Below are positions 36,640-45,007 of a stretch of DNA of 64,000 bases, piece after piece. Within the stretch, counting starts at the first letter, position 1. Every line of letters begins with the position of its first letter. The position numbers and the translations under genes were made by a program. This DNA comes from Nostoc sp. C052 (lineage in GTDB: Bacteria > Cyanobacteriota > Cyanobacteriia > Cyanobacteriales > Nostocaceae). The stretch lies in assembly GCF_013393905.1 (NCBI RefSeq), contig NZ_CP040272.1:3038001-3102000 (forward strand). Reading direction: 5' to 3'. The notes under the pieces were generated by a model. It was not told the DNA's origin, did no database searches, and saw only the letters and a list, made by a program, of their open reading frames with translations.

Positions 36640-37728
36640 TCACATTCCCCGCAAAACTTGCCGAATAATATCCGATGGCACTTCATCGGTAACTGTTACT
36701 ACACCAATCTCTGTTGGTAAAACAAACCGCACTTTCCCGGCTTTGACTTTCTTATCTAACTGCAACGTCTCAATAATTGCTTCAATATCTACGCCAGTTG
36801 GTAATTGAGTCGGTAAACCCGCTTTTTGAATTAAAGCATTTTGACGTTCTGTGTCAAGATTTTGCCACATTCCCAATTCCACAGCAATTTGACCGGCTGC
36901 TACCATCCCAATAGCCACTGCTTCACCGTGATTTACTAGGCGATAACCAGTTAAACTTTCCACTGCATGACCGATAGTATGTCCATAGTTGAGAATCGCC
37001 CGTAATCCCCCTTCTTTCTCATCTTTGCTAACAACATCAGCTTTAGCTTGACAAGAGCGCGTTAATATGCTGGTTATGAGTTCAGGTTTGACATAGCGGA
37101 GTTGGTCGAGGCGTTTACTTGCTTCCAACTGGGCAAACAATTCGGCATCCCAAATCACACCGTATTTAATCACTTCTGCCATTCCTGCCCGAAACTCGCG
37201 CATAGGTAGAGTTTTTAATACATCTGCGTCAATCAAAACTAAGCGCGGTTGATGGAATGCCCCAATCAAGTTTTTGCCGTGGGGATGATTCACGCCAGTT
37301 TTGCCACCAATTGCCGAATCTACCATTGCCAACAAAGAGGTAGGCACTTGGACAACGTTAATGCCGCGCAGCCAAGTTGCAGCCGCAAAGCCAGTCATAT
37401 CGCCAATTACACCTCCACCCAAAGCCACCATAGTCGCAGAACGTTCTAGGCGGTTTTCTAAGGCAATATCGTAGAGTTTTTGGATGGAATTGAGGGTTTT
37501 GTAGCGTTCCCCAGGTGGTAGAGTGCAGCTAGCAACTTCAAATCCAGCAGATTTTAGGGATGCGATCGCTCTTTCGCCAAAATGTTTAAAAATCGTCGGA
37601 TTAGAAACCAGCAATACCTTCTTGCCTAGCTTGAGACTAGCCATCTGTTGACCGAGTTGATCTAAACTCGAAGATATCGCAATCTCATAAGACTGCCCTG
37701 GTAGATTTACATTAATTACAGAAGTCAT
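36640..37728 (-). CDS. aroB: 3-dehydroquinate synthase
   Basis: Second step of the shikimate pathway: NAD- and metal-dependent cyclisation of DAHP to 3-dehydroquinate. 362 residues from the ATG at 37728 (MTSVINVNLPGQSYEIAISS); the longer frame to 37830 adds repeat-like sequence and is rejected. Marks: VALGGGVIGDMTGFAAATWL, VPTSLLAMVDSAIGGKTGVN, NLIGAFHQPRLVLID, MAEVIKYGVIWD and NYGHTIGHAVE, which includes metal-binding His residues. It diverges from petL, with 155 bases between the two starts. Confidence 0.95.
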   Translation of the reverse strand: MTSVINVNLPGQSYEIAISSSLDQLGQQMASLKLGKKVLLVSNPTIFKHFGERAIASLKSAGFEVASCTLPPGERYKTLNSIQKLYDIALENRLERSATMVALGGGVIGDMTGFAAATWLRGINVVQVPTSLLAMVDSAIGGKTGVNHPHGKNLIGAFHQPRLVLIDADVLKTLPMREFRAGMAEVIKYGVIWDAELFAQLEASKRLDQLRYVKPELITSILTRSCQAKADVVSKDEKEGGLRAILNYGHTIGHAVESLTGYRLVNHGEAVAIGMVAAGQIAVELGMWQNLDTERQNALIQKAGLPTQLPTGVDIEAIIETLQLDKKVKAGKVRFVLPTEIGVVTVTDEVPSDIIRQVLRGM

Positions 37729-37739
37729 TGCCCAACCCC

Positions 37740-37860
37740 TAACAAGCGCCCGTGGGCTGTATTGTATCGCAATGTGGGGATTGAGACTGGGGACTGGGGA
37801 CTGGGGACAAGGATAATAACCTATGCCCAATGCCCAACAACTAATGATTCAATAGATTTA
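37740..37860. repeat. Tandem GGGGACT heptamers upstream of aroB
   Basis: GAGACTGGGGACTGGGGACTG and continuing copies of the heptamer at about 37780-37808, followed by AATGCCCAATGCCCAA at 37822-37838. The repeats lie in the aroB/petL divergent spacer, so they may lie in one of the leaders. Confidence 0.6.
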
Positions 37861-37883
37861 GGAACTATTGTGGAGAAAAATAA

Positions 37884-37979
37884 ATGTTTGCAATTGTAGC
37901 TTACATCGTCTTCTTGGGTTTATTCTTTGGCTTATCTGTCGGTCTGCTGTTCGGTCTGCGGACTGCCAAAATAATTTAG
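37884..37979 (+). CDS. petL: Cytochrome b6f complex subunit VI (PetL)
   Basis: Only 31 residues: it starts MFAIVAYIVFLGLF and ends LLFGLRTAKII, a single membrane helix with the family's C-terminal GLR-AKI motif. PetL is a peripheral small subunit of the cytochrome b6f complex in the thylakoid membrane and stabilises the dimer. GGAG at 37872-37875 is nine bases before the ATG. Too short for routine gene callers, hence easily missed. Divergent from aroB. Confidence 0.88.
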   Translation: MFAIVAYIVFLGLFFGLSVGLLFGLRTAKII

Positions 37980-38354
37980 CCAAGAATCTTTCTTGTGGGG
38001 TGGGCATCTTGCCCGCCCATCTGATGCAATTTAAATATGGAAGAGCTTAGTAGCGCAAGGTGGAAGTCAAAATTCAAAAGTTTTGTATATCAAGGTTTTT
38101 GCTTGTTTTAAATGGTAGCTTGCCACCGTGCTGTACTAGTTAGTAGTACGTAGGTGTCGTCCTAGATATCGCACTTGACCAAGCCAATTTTAGATTTTAG
38201 ATTCTTTTGGTTCATACCAGATTAAGCGCTTTCAACCCTTCTGGGTGAAACAAATCCAAAATTTAAAATCCAAAATCCAAAATCTGAAATCTGTTAATTA
38301 CCCCCTTTTGCCTGGGACAGGGGAAAATAAAGACATATAAGAGCGATCGCCTGT
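37980..38354. other. Intergenic with hairpin and tandem repeats
   Basis: Contains the hairpin at 37998-38018, a CACCGTGCTGTACTAG fragment at about 38126-38141 related to the 35860 element, and tandem AAAATCC heptamers at about 38251-38283. No gene is supported. Confidence 0.5.
37998..38018 (+). terminator. Hairpin after petL
   Basis: GGGTGGGCA and TGCCCGCCC pair with one G-T wobble around TCT, 19 bases after the petL stop. There is no T run, so it could be a repeat rather than a classic terminator. Confidence 0.5.
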
Positions 38355-39494
38355 ATGAGCTACTGCCTTAATCCCCATTGTCCCAAGCCGGAAAATCCCG
38401 ATCATGTCAATTTTTGTGTGACTTGTGGTTCTAAGTTACTCCTCAAAGAACGTTACCGTGCTATCAAACCAATCGGACAAGGTGGTTTTGGCAAAACTTT
38501 CTTAGCTGTGGATGAAGATAAACCCTCCAAACCACGCTGCGTAATTAAGCAATTTTATCCCCAATCCCAAGGCACGAACACTCTTGCAAAAGCTGTAGAG
38601 TTATTTAATCAAGAAGCAGTGCAGTTAGATGAATTGGGCAAACATCCCCAAATTCCTGAACTACTGGCATATTTTACCCAAGAAGCCCGGCAGTATCTTG
38701 TACAAGAATTTATTGACGGGCAAAACTTAGCCCAGGAACTAGCACATAAAGGGGCTTTTAGTGAAACGCAAATCTGGCAACTATTAAATGATTTATTGTC
38801 AGTTTTGCAATTTTGTCACGCCAGACACGTAATTCACCGTGATATTAAGCCAGAAAATATTATTTTACGTAGCAATGATAGCAAACTAGTGTTAGTAGAT
38901 TTTGGTGCGGCTAAATCTGCCACTGGCACTGCTTTAAATAGAACCGGTACTAGTATTGGTAGTCCAGAATATGTTGCACCTGAACAAATGAGAGGTCGGG
39001 CTGTTTTTGCTAGCGATATTTACAGTTTGGGTGCTACTTGTGTGAATTTATTAACCCAGCGATCGCCTTTCGATTCTTATGATACTCAAAACGATACATG
39101 GGTTTGGCAGCAATACTTGCAAACTCCTATCAGTAATCCGTTGAGTCGTATTCTGAACAAGATGCTAGAAAGTATTCCAGTTCGGCGTTATCAAACAGTC
39201 GATGAAGTTCTCAAAGACTTAAATCAATACTCTCAAGTTGCAGCCACACCAGCGATTGCGGCAAAACCTATCCCTCAACCACCATCTAATTCTCCACCCG
39301 CTTTTTTATCGAAATCTCCTAGTCAACTTGAGAGGGAATTAGAAGAAATGAAAACCCAATTTATGGGTAGCAGTAAACCTCAACCAAATAAAGTACAGCC
39401 ACCAAACCCCACATCTCAGCCACCTAGTACAAATAAAATAGATCAAGAATTAGAAGAATTGAAAGCTAAATTTCTTGGTAATAACAACCTCTAA
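38355..39494 (+). CDS. Ser/Thr protein kinase with N-terminal zinc ribbon
   Basis: 379 residues, cytoplasmic. Residues 1-28 form a zinc ribbon with Cys4, 9, 21 and 24 (SYCLNPHCP and FCVTCGSK), a layout common in cyanobacterial kinases. The kinase domain spans about 33-292: glycine loop GQGGFGKTF, VIHRDIKPEN with catalytic Asp163, VDFGAAK with Asp182, and SPEYVAPEQMRG. A Pro-rich linker follows. The tail has the same short motif twice: LERELEEMKTQFMGS and IDQELEELKAKFLGN. These amphipathic copies may be docking or coiled-coil segments. Substrates unknown. The repeat element at 39565-39648 follows. Confidence 0.9.
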   Translation: MSYCLNPHCPKPENPDHVNFCVTCGSKLLLKERYRAIKPIGQGGFGKTFLAVDEDKPSKPRCVIKQFYPQSQGTNTLAKAVELFNQEAVQLDELGKHPQIPELLAYFTQEARQYLVQEFIDGQNLAQELAHKGAFSETQIWQLLNDLLSVLQFCHARHVIHRDIKPENIILRSNDSKLVLVDFGAAKSATGTALNRTGTSIGSPEYVAPEQMRGRAVFASDIYSLGATCVNLLTQRSPFDSYDTQNDTWVWQQYLQTPISNPLSRILNKMLESIPVRRYQTVDEVLKDLNQYSQVAATPAIAAKPIPQPPSNSPPAFLSKSPSQLERELEEMKTQFMGSSKPQPNKVQPPNPTSQPPSTNKIDQELEELKAKFLGNNNL

Positions 39495-39564
39495 AATACA
39501 CTATGACTTCTCTCCTAAACCTCATTTATGTTGAAACCTAGAGTTTTTTAAAAGATATATTTAT

Positions 39565-39648
39565 GTAGGTTGGGTGGAGTGAAACGCAACCCAACGTTAT
39601 CACCAAATTTTATGTTGGGTTGTTACGCTGTCGCTGCACCCAACCTAC
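39565..39648. repeat. 84-bp inverted-repeat element
   Basis: GTAGGTTGGGT at 39565-39575 is matched by its exact complement ACCCAACCTAC at 39638-39648. The inner CGCAACCCAAC and GTTGGGTTGTTACG blocks also pair. A dispersed cyanobacterial hairpin repeat with no coding capacity. Confidence 0.65.
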
Positions 39649-39770
39649 AAAACTACGGTTCTCAAGGTAGACGAGGTTTAACAGACTATGGTGTATATAC
39701 ATCTCCGTGTAAAACAAAAATCGTTATAGTAAGTTCTAATGGAGGTGATTTTTTCAAATGCTAAAAAAAT

Positions 39771-40667
39771 ATGAAGATTTATAAACTTTTAATTATCTTA
39801 GTAGGAGCGATCGCACTCCTTACCAGCGCTGGTTATTATTATGTATTCATCTTAGGTGCGCCCCAACTAGACCCACCCCAAGAAGAGGCCAATACTGGGC
39901 TAAAGTTGCAATTAGCAACCTTCAACTCCCAAGCTATGGGTGCAGTCCGTAATTATGGCGTGATTTTGCCCCCTGGTTATAGCAAAAATCCGCAAAAGCG
40001 ATACCCTGTAATCTTCTTGCTACACGGTGGTCATGATGATGCCCGTGCTTATGCTGATAAATATGCACTCTTAGACGTACTGCACGAACTTTATCAAAGT
40101 CGAAAATTACCACCATCGATTGTGATTACACCCGATGGTAATGATAATCGCGGTTCCAGTCCTTTATATGACCCCGATTACTTTGATGGCCCAAATGGTA
40201 AAGTAGGAACTTTAATTGGTTCAGAATTAGTGCAAGTTGTCAAGTCGCGCTATCGCACTTTAGAAAAACCCCAGTCTTGGGCGCTGGGAGGCCTGTCTTC
40301 TGGAGGATGGGGGGCTTTTAATATTGGGTTACGGCATCTTAACAACTTCCAGATATTATTTAGCCATAGCGGTTATTTTACCGATAACAGTGGTTCACAA
40401 AATAGTCCCCAACAAATTGTGCAGCAGCTATCACCCCAAGATCGGCAGCGATTGCGTGTTTACCTGGATGCGGGTATGAATGATAGTAATTTACTAGCTT
40501 CTACCAAAGCTTTTAACGAAACCTTGAATCAGTTAGGCATTGCTCACGTATTTTATGCGTTTCCTGGAGGTCATGGTTTGTCTGGTGCAGATATAGGCTG
40601 GAACTACTTTCACAAACATCTTAAAGATTCGCTATCGTATGTAGGTGAACAGTTTCAAAAAAGTTAG
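39771..40667 (+). CDS. Membrane-anchored esterase (alpha/beta hydrolase)
   Basis: 298 residues. A signal anchor covers about residues 5-27 (LLIILVGAIALLTSAGYYYV). The hydrolase domain is of the putative-esterase type: YPVIFLLHGGHDDARAYAD, a nucleophile elbow GGLSSGG, LDAGMNDSNLLASTKAF with the acid residue, and GGHGLSGADIGWNYF with the catalytic His. It acts outside the cytoplasmic membrane. 90 bases of tandem repeats separate it from the MprF-like gene at 40758, same strand. In some bacteria, a hydrolase that removes the amino acid from aminoacyl lipids lies next to the synthase; this arrangement fits that idea but does not prove it. Confidence 0.82.
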   Translation: MKIYKLLIILVGAIALLTSAGYYYVFILGAPQLDPPQEEANTGLKLQLATFNSQAMGAVRNYGVILPPGYSKNPQKRYPVIFLLHGGHDDARAYADKYALLDVLHELYQSRKLPPSIVITPDGNDNRGSSPLYDPDYFDGPNGKVGTLIGSELVQVVKSRYRTLEKPQSWALGGLSSGGWGAFNIGLRHLNNFQILFSHSGYFTDNSGSQNSPQQIVQQLSPQDRQRLRVYLDAGMNDSNLLASTKAFNETLNQLGIAHVFYAFPGGHGLSGADIGWNYFHKHLKDSLSYVGEQFQKS

Positions 40668-40763
40668 GAATTAAGAGTTAGGAGTTAGGAGTTAAGAGTT
40701 TTAACGCCAAAACAAATGACCAATGACCAATGACCAATGACCAATGACTAATGACTAATGACT
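40668..40763. repeat. Tandem heptamer repeats between esterase and MprF-like gene
   Basis: First TTAGGAG-type copies (40669-40700), then about seven copies of ATGACCA/ATGACTA at about 40714-40760. The second array runs into the start codon of the next gene, so its length may change the leader. Confidence 0.75.
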
Positions 40764-42428
40764 AATAATTTAAAAACTCAGATTGGACTTTGGAGTGCGG
40801 CATTCCTTACAGGTTTAGTCGGAGTAGTAAATTTGTTATCAGCAGTGACACCTAATCTGTATGGTAGAAATCACTGGTTGAAGGAATTTTTGCCATTTGA
40901 TATCCGGGCCAGTGGTCATATATTTGCAGCCCTGACTGGGTTTATTTTATTAACACTTGCTACTAACTTATTACGCCGAAAAAAAATAGCCTGGTTGCTT
41001 ACCATTGGGTTACTAGTAATTTCCATTTTCAGCCATTTGCTGAAGGGATTGGACTATGAAGAAAGTCTACTCTCTGGGGTTTTACTGGTGCAATTAATCT
41101 TGATGCGCCATTTTTTCACGGCGCGGTCAGACCGTCCTTCTATCGCACGAGGAGTCAGAGTACTTATAGGCGCTTTATTATTTACTCTGGCATACGGAAC
41201 TATTGGATTTTATTTGTTAGATGGCAAATTTTCCGAGAATTTTAATTGGCGTGAAGCGATAGTTCAGACTTTGGCAATGTTCTTCACTGCGGATAATTGG
41301 GGACTGCAACCAAAAAGTCGATTTGGAGAATTTTTTGCTAATTCTATTTATATTATTGCAGCAGTTACTATTGCTTATGCAATGCTAATGCTATTGCAAC
41401 CTGTGTTTTGGCAAAATCTAGCAACTACAAATGAGCGAAAAAGGGCTAAAGAAATTGTCGAGCAATATGGATGTTCTTCTTTAGCAGCGATCGCACTCTT
41501 AAATGATAAGAGTTATTATTTCAGTCCTTCTGGTAACAGTGTAATTGCTTATGTTCCTAAGGGACGGGGTGCGATCGCCTTAGGAGATCCCATTGGCCCT
41601 GTTGAAGACCGCAAAGAGACAATTGTTGCTTTCCGAGAGTTTTGCCAGCGTAACGACTGGTATCCCAGTTTTTATCAAACTTTGCCCGATGATATTGAGC
41701 TTTACAAGTCATTGGGGTTTAGAGTACTCAAGATTGGAGAAGAAGCGATCGTTGACCTAAAAAGTTTTACGTTACAAGGTAAAGCCGGTAAAAACTTTAG
41801 ACCCTCAATCAGTCGTTTAACTAAGCTAGGATACCAAATCGACTTTTATCAACCACCCATCGCCAATGATTTATTGCACCTCCTCAAACCTGTCAGTGAT
41901 GAATGGTTGAAAATGGCGCAAGGTTCGGAAAAACAATTTTCTTTGGGTTGGTTTGATGAAGCTTACCTGCGAGAGTGCGAGATTGCTGTAGTGCATAATC
42001 CTGAAGGTCAGATCAGCGCCTTTGCCAACATTCTCCGAGAGTACCAACTCAACGAAGCCACTATTGACATGATGCGACATCGCTCATCTCTTGAAAATGG
42101 CACAATGGACTTTTTATTTATTTCCCTACTCCAACATTTTAAAGAGGGTGGCTACGACAGCTTTAATTTTGGTCTTTCTGCCCTTGCGGGAGTTGGAGAC
42201 AACCCAGAATCACGCCGCTTGGAAAAAGTATTGCACTATCTTTATGGGCACTTGAATCGCTTCTACAACTTCAAGGGATTGCACGCTTACAAAGAGAAGT
42301 TCCGCCCCCGTTGGGAACCGCGTTATTTGGTTTACCCCAGTTTAACCGCCTTACCAGATGTAGTTGTGGCATTGATTCGCGCAGATTCAGGCGATCGCCT
42401 CTTCGATTATTTCAAACCTGGAGCGTGA
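40758..42428 (+). CDS. MprF-like phosphatidylglycerol aminoacyltransferase (DUF2156)
   Basis: 556 residues in the inner membrane. The N-terminal 230 residues have about six hydrophobic helices. Residues about 240-540 are the DUF2156/LPG_synthase_C domain that transfers an amino acid from aminoacyl-tRNA to phosphatidylglycerol: YYFSPSGNSVIAYVPKGRGA, ALGDPIGP, YPSFYQTLPDDIELYKSLGF, KNFRPSISRLTKLGYQIDFY, GTMDFLFISLLQHFKEGGYD and FNFGLSALAGVG. The usual MprF has a longer N-terminal flippase of eight or more helices, so this is a short form. The amino acid is not predictable. The preceding anchored esterase may be its partner. Confidence 0.85.
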   Translation: MTNNLKTQIGLWSAAFLTGLVGVVNLLSAVTPNLYGRNHWLKEFLPFDIRASGHIFAALTGFILLTLATNLLRRKKIAWLLTIGLLVISIFSHLLKGLDYEESLLSGVLLVQLILMRHFFTARSDRPSIARGVRVLIGALLFTLAYGTIGFYLLDGKFSENFNWREAIVQTLAMFFTADNWGLQPKSRFGEFFANSIYIIAAVTIAYAMLMLLQPVFWQNLATTNERKRAKEIVEQYGCSSLAAIALLNDKSYYFSPSGNSVIAYVPKGRGAIALGDPIGPVEDRKETIVAFREFCQRNDWYPSFYQTLPDDIELYKSLGFRVLKIGEEAIVDLKSFTLQGKAGKNFRPSISRLTKLGYQIDFYQPPIANDLLHLLKPVSDEWLKMAQGSEKQFSLGWFDEAYLRECEIAVVHNPEGQISAFANILREYQLNEATIDMMRHRSSLENGTMDFLFISLLQHFKEGGYDSFNFGLSALAGVGDNPESRRLEKVLHYLYGHLNRFYNFKGLHAYKEKFRPRWEPRYLVYPSLTALPDVVVALIRADSGDRLFDYFKPGA

Positions 42429-42573
42429 ACTACCCATATTGACCACGAGCTACGTCTACACAACTTGGCATTTTTGTGATACAATTGTACTATAAAAGTA
42501 TGGATGTCCGGTGAGTATGCAGCGCGAAATTTACCAGACGATGCCCAGAACTTGTAGTAAATGAACGCCCTAG

Positions 42574-42645
42574 CTAGTCGTCTGTCAAATTCATTTTGAC
42601 GGTTAGAGAGACGTGATAAATCGCTGTCTCTACAGGGAATTTATT
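42574..42645. repeat. Partial copy of the CTAGTAGTCTGTCAA element
   Basis: CTAGTCGTCTGTCAAATTC then ATTTTGACGGTTAGAGAGACG is the same order as in the intact element at 57533-57632. The right terminal repeat is missing; the copy fades at about 42645. Confidence 0.7.
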
Positions 42646-42690
42646 TTTGAATTTTGAATTGTTAATGACCTTTATGTAGAAGGTAGCAAT

Positions 42691-44082
42691 ATGACGAATA
42701 ATCAAATTTCTCTGGTAGAACTAATCCAAATTTTTACACAGTACCGCAACAATATTATCGTCAATATCAAGCACCTACAAGAACATTATCAAAGAACAGG
42801 TATCAAACGTGTTAAAGGTGTTAGAAACGAAAATGGGGAACTGCTTCAACCTTGGTTAAGAACAGAATATATTGATAATGCTGAGTATGTAAGTATGGGC
42901 AATTTTCAGTTTAATCGCAATACTGCTACTCTCAATATGCTTATCAAACGTAAAGTCAAACTTGCCAAATTTGAAGATCAAACCCCCACCATTGAGGTAG
43001 CAGGTTTGCTAGTGAATGACCTCAATACCTTTAATAACTATACAATTGTCAGTGACGGCAAAATTAACGTAAAGTCTTTAGTAGTCAAAATCAGCAGTAA
43101 AAAAGCCTTTGACTTGCTCAAAGAAAAAGGCATACTGGATGCAAAAGAATTTGATTTCCGTGCTGAATATACCATTGAGTTAGATAACTTGCCCCTTGTA
43201 GCTGCTAATAGTTGTTACAGCAGCATTGATAGACTATTCAATGAGCTAGCAGAAATTAAAGTACTTATTAGTATTATTTCTGCTCACTTAAGAAAGGAGT
43301 CAGATGTATTTGTAGCAGGACAGTTAGATGAGTTTAAAAAGCACTATCTGTCTAAAAATATTTACATTAATTTCCCTACAACCAATGAATACACAGATAT
43401 TAATGAAGCTTTAGTTAATGGTACTATTGAGTCAAGATTGAGTTATAAAATTGATGTCGGTAGTCAAGATATTCTTAACCTCAGTAAGTTTCATTCTGCT
43501 AACAAGTTTCTGAATAGAATGTATCGTGTTTATGATAGAATAAATGGAGAAATTTTCATCAAGCCTAGTTTTGAGATGGCATTGAATGAAAATCTTGCTT
43601 TTCGGCACAGGCTACTATCATCACGTACCAAGATTACAAAAGTTGACGAATTGATGAAACCAATTTTTGATGATTTTCTTGGGCTTGAGCAAAATGGTAT
43701 TGTTGTAGGTATTCTTAAGAAAGTTGGTGCTGATAGTTTGGCGCAGTTATTGCAGGATAAACAAACTGGTAAGCAGATCAACAAAGAGGAAATTGTTGCA
43801 GCTTTAACGGCAGCAAGTAACAAGCTAGAAAAATATGCAGAAAATATCTACCAAGACAAAATATGTCCCTTAGTATTTTACATTGGTTCTACTGGACTAT
43901 TGCCAGATCAAATGCAAGCAACAGCTATGACTGCTGATGAAGCTGCTGCTAAATACCCAAATCTGCAATTTTCTAAAGATGAGCAAGAAGGTACTTTTTT
44001 TGCAGTTGGTGATAGTATTATCAGCATCTATGCAAAAACTGAATATTACAGCAAACTTATTTCTGTAGGTGTAGATAATTAG
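42691..44082 (+). CDS. Uncharacterised 463-residue protein
   Basis: I do not recognise this protein. It has no signal peptide or membrane segment and an even, soluble composition. The first 30 residues (LVELIQIFTQYRNNIIVNIK) are helical. A beta-rich part follows with FNRNTATLNMLIKRKVKLAK and VAGLLVNDLNTFNNYTIVSD. There is a helical middle (SSIDRLFNELAEIKVLISII) and a C-terminal part with VDELMKPIFDDFLGLEQNGI, EEIVAALTAASNKLEKYAEN and LVFYIGSTGLLPDQMQATAM. No nucleotide-binding or nuclease motif stands out. Base composition is like its neighbours. A hairpin follows the stop. It stands alone behind repeat DNA, 262 bases after the MprF-like gene. Confidence 0.75.
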   Translation: MTNNQISLVELIQIFTQYRNNIIVNIKHLQEHYQRTGIKRVKGVRNENGELLQPWLRTEYIDNAEYVSMGNFQFNRNTATLNMLIKRKVKLAKFEDQTPTIEVAGLLVNDLNTFNNYTIVSDGKINVKSLVVKISSKKAFDLLKEKGILDAKEFDFRAEYTIELDNLPLVAANSCYSSIDRLFNELAEIKVLISIISAHLRKESDVFVAGQLDEFKKHYLSKNIYINFPTTNEYTDINEALVNGTIESRLSYKIDVGSQDILNLSKFHSANKFLNRMYRVYDRINGEIFIKPSFEMALNENLAFRHRLLSSRTKITKVDELMKPIFDDFLGLEQNGIVVGILKKVGADSLAQLLQDKQTGKQINKEEIVAALTAASNKLEKYAENIYQDKICPLVFYIGSTGLLPDQMQATAMTADEAAAKYPNLQFSKDEQEGTFFAVGDSIISIYAKTEYYSKLISVGVDN

Positions 44083-44127
44083 ATTAGATATACTAATCTA
44101 ATTTGATTTGTGAGAATGCAAATATTA

Positions 44128-44158
44128 GAATACCGACTTATCAAATAAGTCGGTATTC
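44128..44158 (+). terminator. Hairpin after the uncharacterised gene
   Basis: GAATACCGACTTA at 44128-44140 pairs perfectly with TAAGTCGGTATTC at 44146-44158 around TCAAA. It lies 46 bases after the stop codon. The T run that follows is weak. Confidence 0.6.
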
Positions 44159-44220
44159 AATACGCTTATTTTAAGGTTTATTGATGAAAATCATAGATCG
44201 CAAATATCCGATAAATCATC

Positions 44221-44280
44221 ACAAAGACGCGATAAATCGACCTCTCTACAAGCATTTTGGGCTTATATGAACTGTATTTA
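44221..44280 (+). repeat. AGACGCGATAAATCG repeat with extended similarity to 4751
   Basis: AAAGACGCGATAAATCGACC then TCTCTACAAGCATTTTGGGCT and TATATGAACTG parallels 4750-4810 base by base with few changes. The repeat unit is therefore longer than the hairpin core. Confidence 0.6.
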
Positions 44281-44288
44281 ATTCTATA

Positions 44289-44522
44289 TTATGGTTTCCC
44301 TAAGATACAACTAGAGCTTGGATTGATTGCAGAAGCAATTGAACTTGTGGGTGAAGATATTAAAACAATAACACTAACTATAATCTGTAAAGATAGTAGC
44401 AATAAAATACTGGAGTAAATTATTTTTAAATCTTTATTAATAATTTGAAAAAAACGTTCTGCAAAGGAAGAATAACCAGCAATTCCCACAGAACCAAAGC
44501 TTCCAAAAATTAATAGTCTCAT
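44289..44522 (-). CDS. Possible small membrane protein
   Basis: About 77 residues starting MRLLIFGSFGSVGIAGYSSF, with one clear hydrophobic helix (IIYSSILLLLSLQIIVSVIVL) and a Ser-rich end. Minus strand in an otherwise empty 0.9-kb gap. No family and no strong RBS. It could be a real small gene or a chance frame. Confidence 0.35.
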   Translation of the reverse strand: MRLLIFGSFGSVGIAGYSSFAERFFQIINKDLKIIYSSILLLLSLQIIVSVIVLISSPTSSIASAINPSSSCILGKP

Positions 44523-44740
44523 CAATAAGTCAATGGAAGATGTAAATGGCGATCGCTCTTGATTAAAACAAGGTATAAAATTATATTTTTCAATTCTTAA
44601 ATCCCCTAATAAGGATTTTAGAACCTGGTAGCAACTACGTATTTATTTTAAGTTTTAGTATATAAAAATCTAGTACTTGAGTCGACTAGACAATATAATG
44701 TATAATATAATACCTAAGATGGTCTGATCAGAAATCACAG

Positions 44741-44824
44741 ATATAGCAATCCGATTTAATTTTTGAACTCATTTGCGTAAGTAAGAGTAGGGAATTTCTT
44801 ACAATTCACATAGGATTGCTATAT
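44741..44824. repeat. 84-bp inverted-repeat element
   Basis: Perfect 12-bp ends ATATAGCAATCC (44741-44752) and GGATTGCTATAT (44813-44824). Non-coding. The same ATTGCTATAT end sequence sits beside the IS5-family element at 17183-17190. Confidence 0.6.
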
Positions 44825-45007
44825 AGTTTTATGTTTTTGTGACTCAAGACAGAGCCGCGATTGTCTTGTTATTTTGATATATCACTTTGCAAAGTTAATT
44901 TTATTACCTGATATAGCAATAGATTTACTAATAATCTTTAAGAAAATTACGCAGAAATCAACTTCAATGAGACAATCTGACCTAATCTTCTCAACCGAAA
45001 GGAAGAC

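Noticed and set aside
36640..37830. Longer aroB start at 37830
   Set aside because: The extra 34 residues translate tandem repeats and the family N-terminus begins at the ATG at 37728.
39570..39764. 64-codon frame after the zinc-ribbon kinase
   Set aside because: It translates the 84-bp inverted-repeat element; not a gene.
40714..40763. Possible CRISPR-like array
   Set aside because: The repeats are direct heptamers without unique spacers, so this is a tandem short repeat. The same holds for other arrays in the window, and no cas gene is present.
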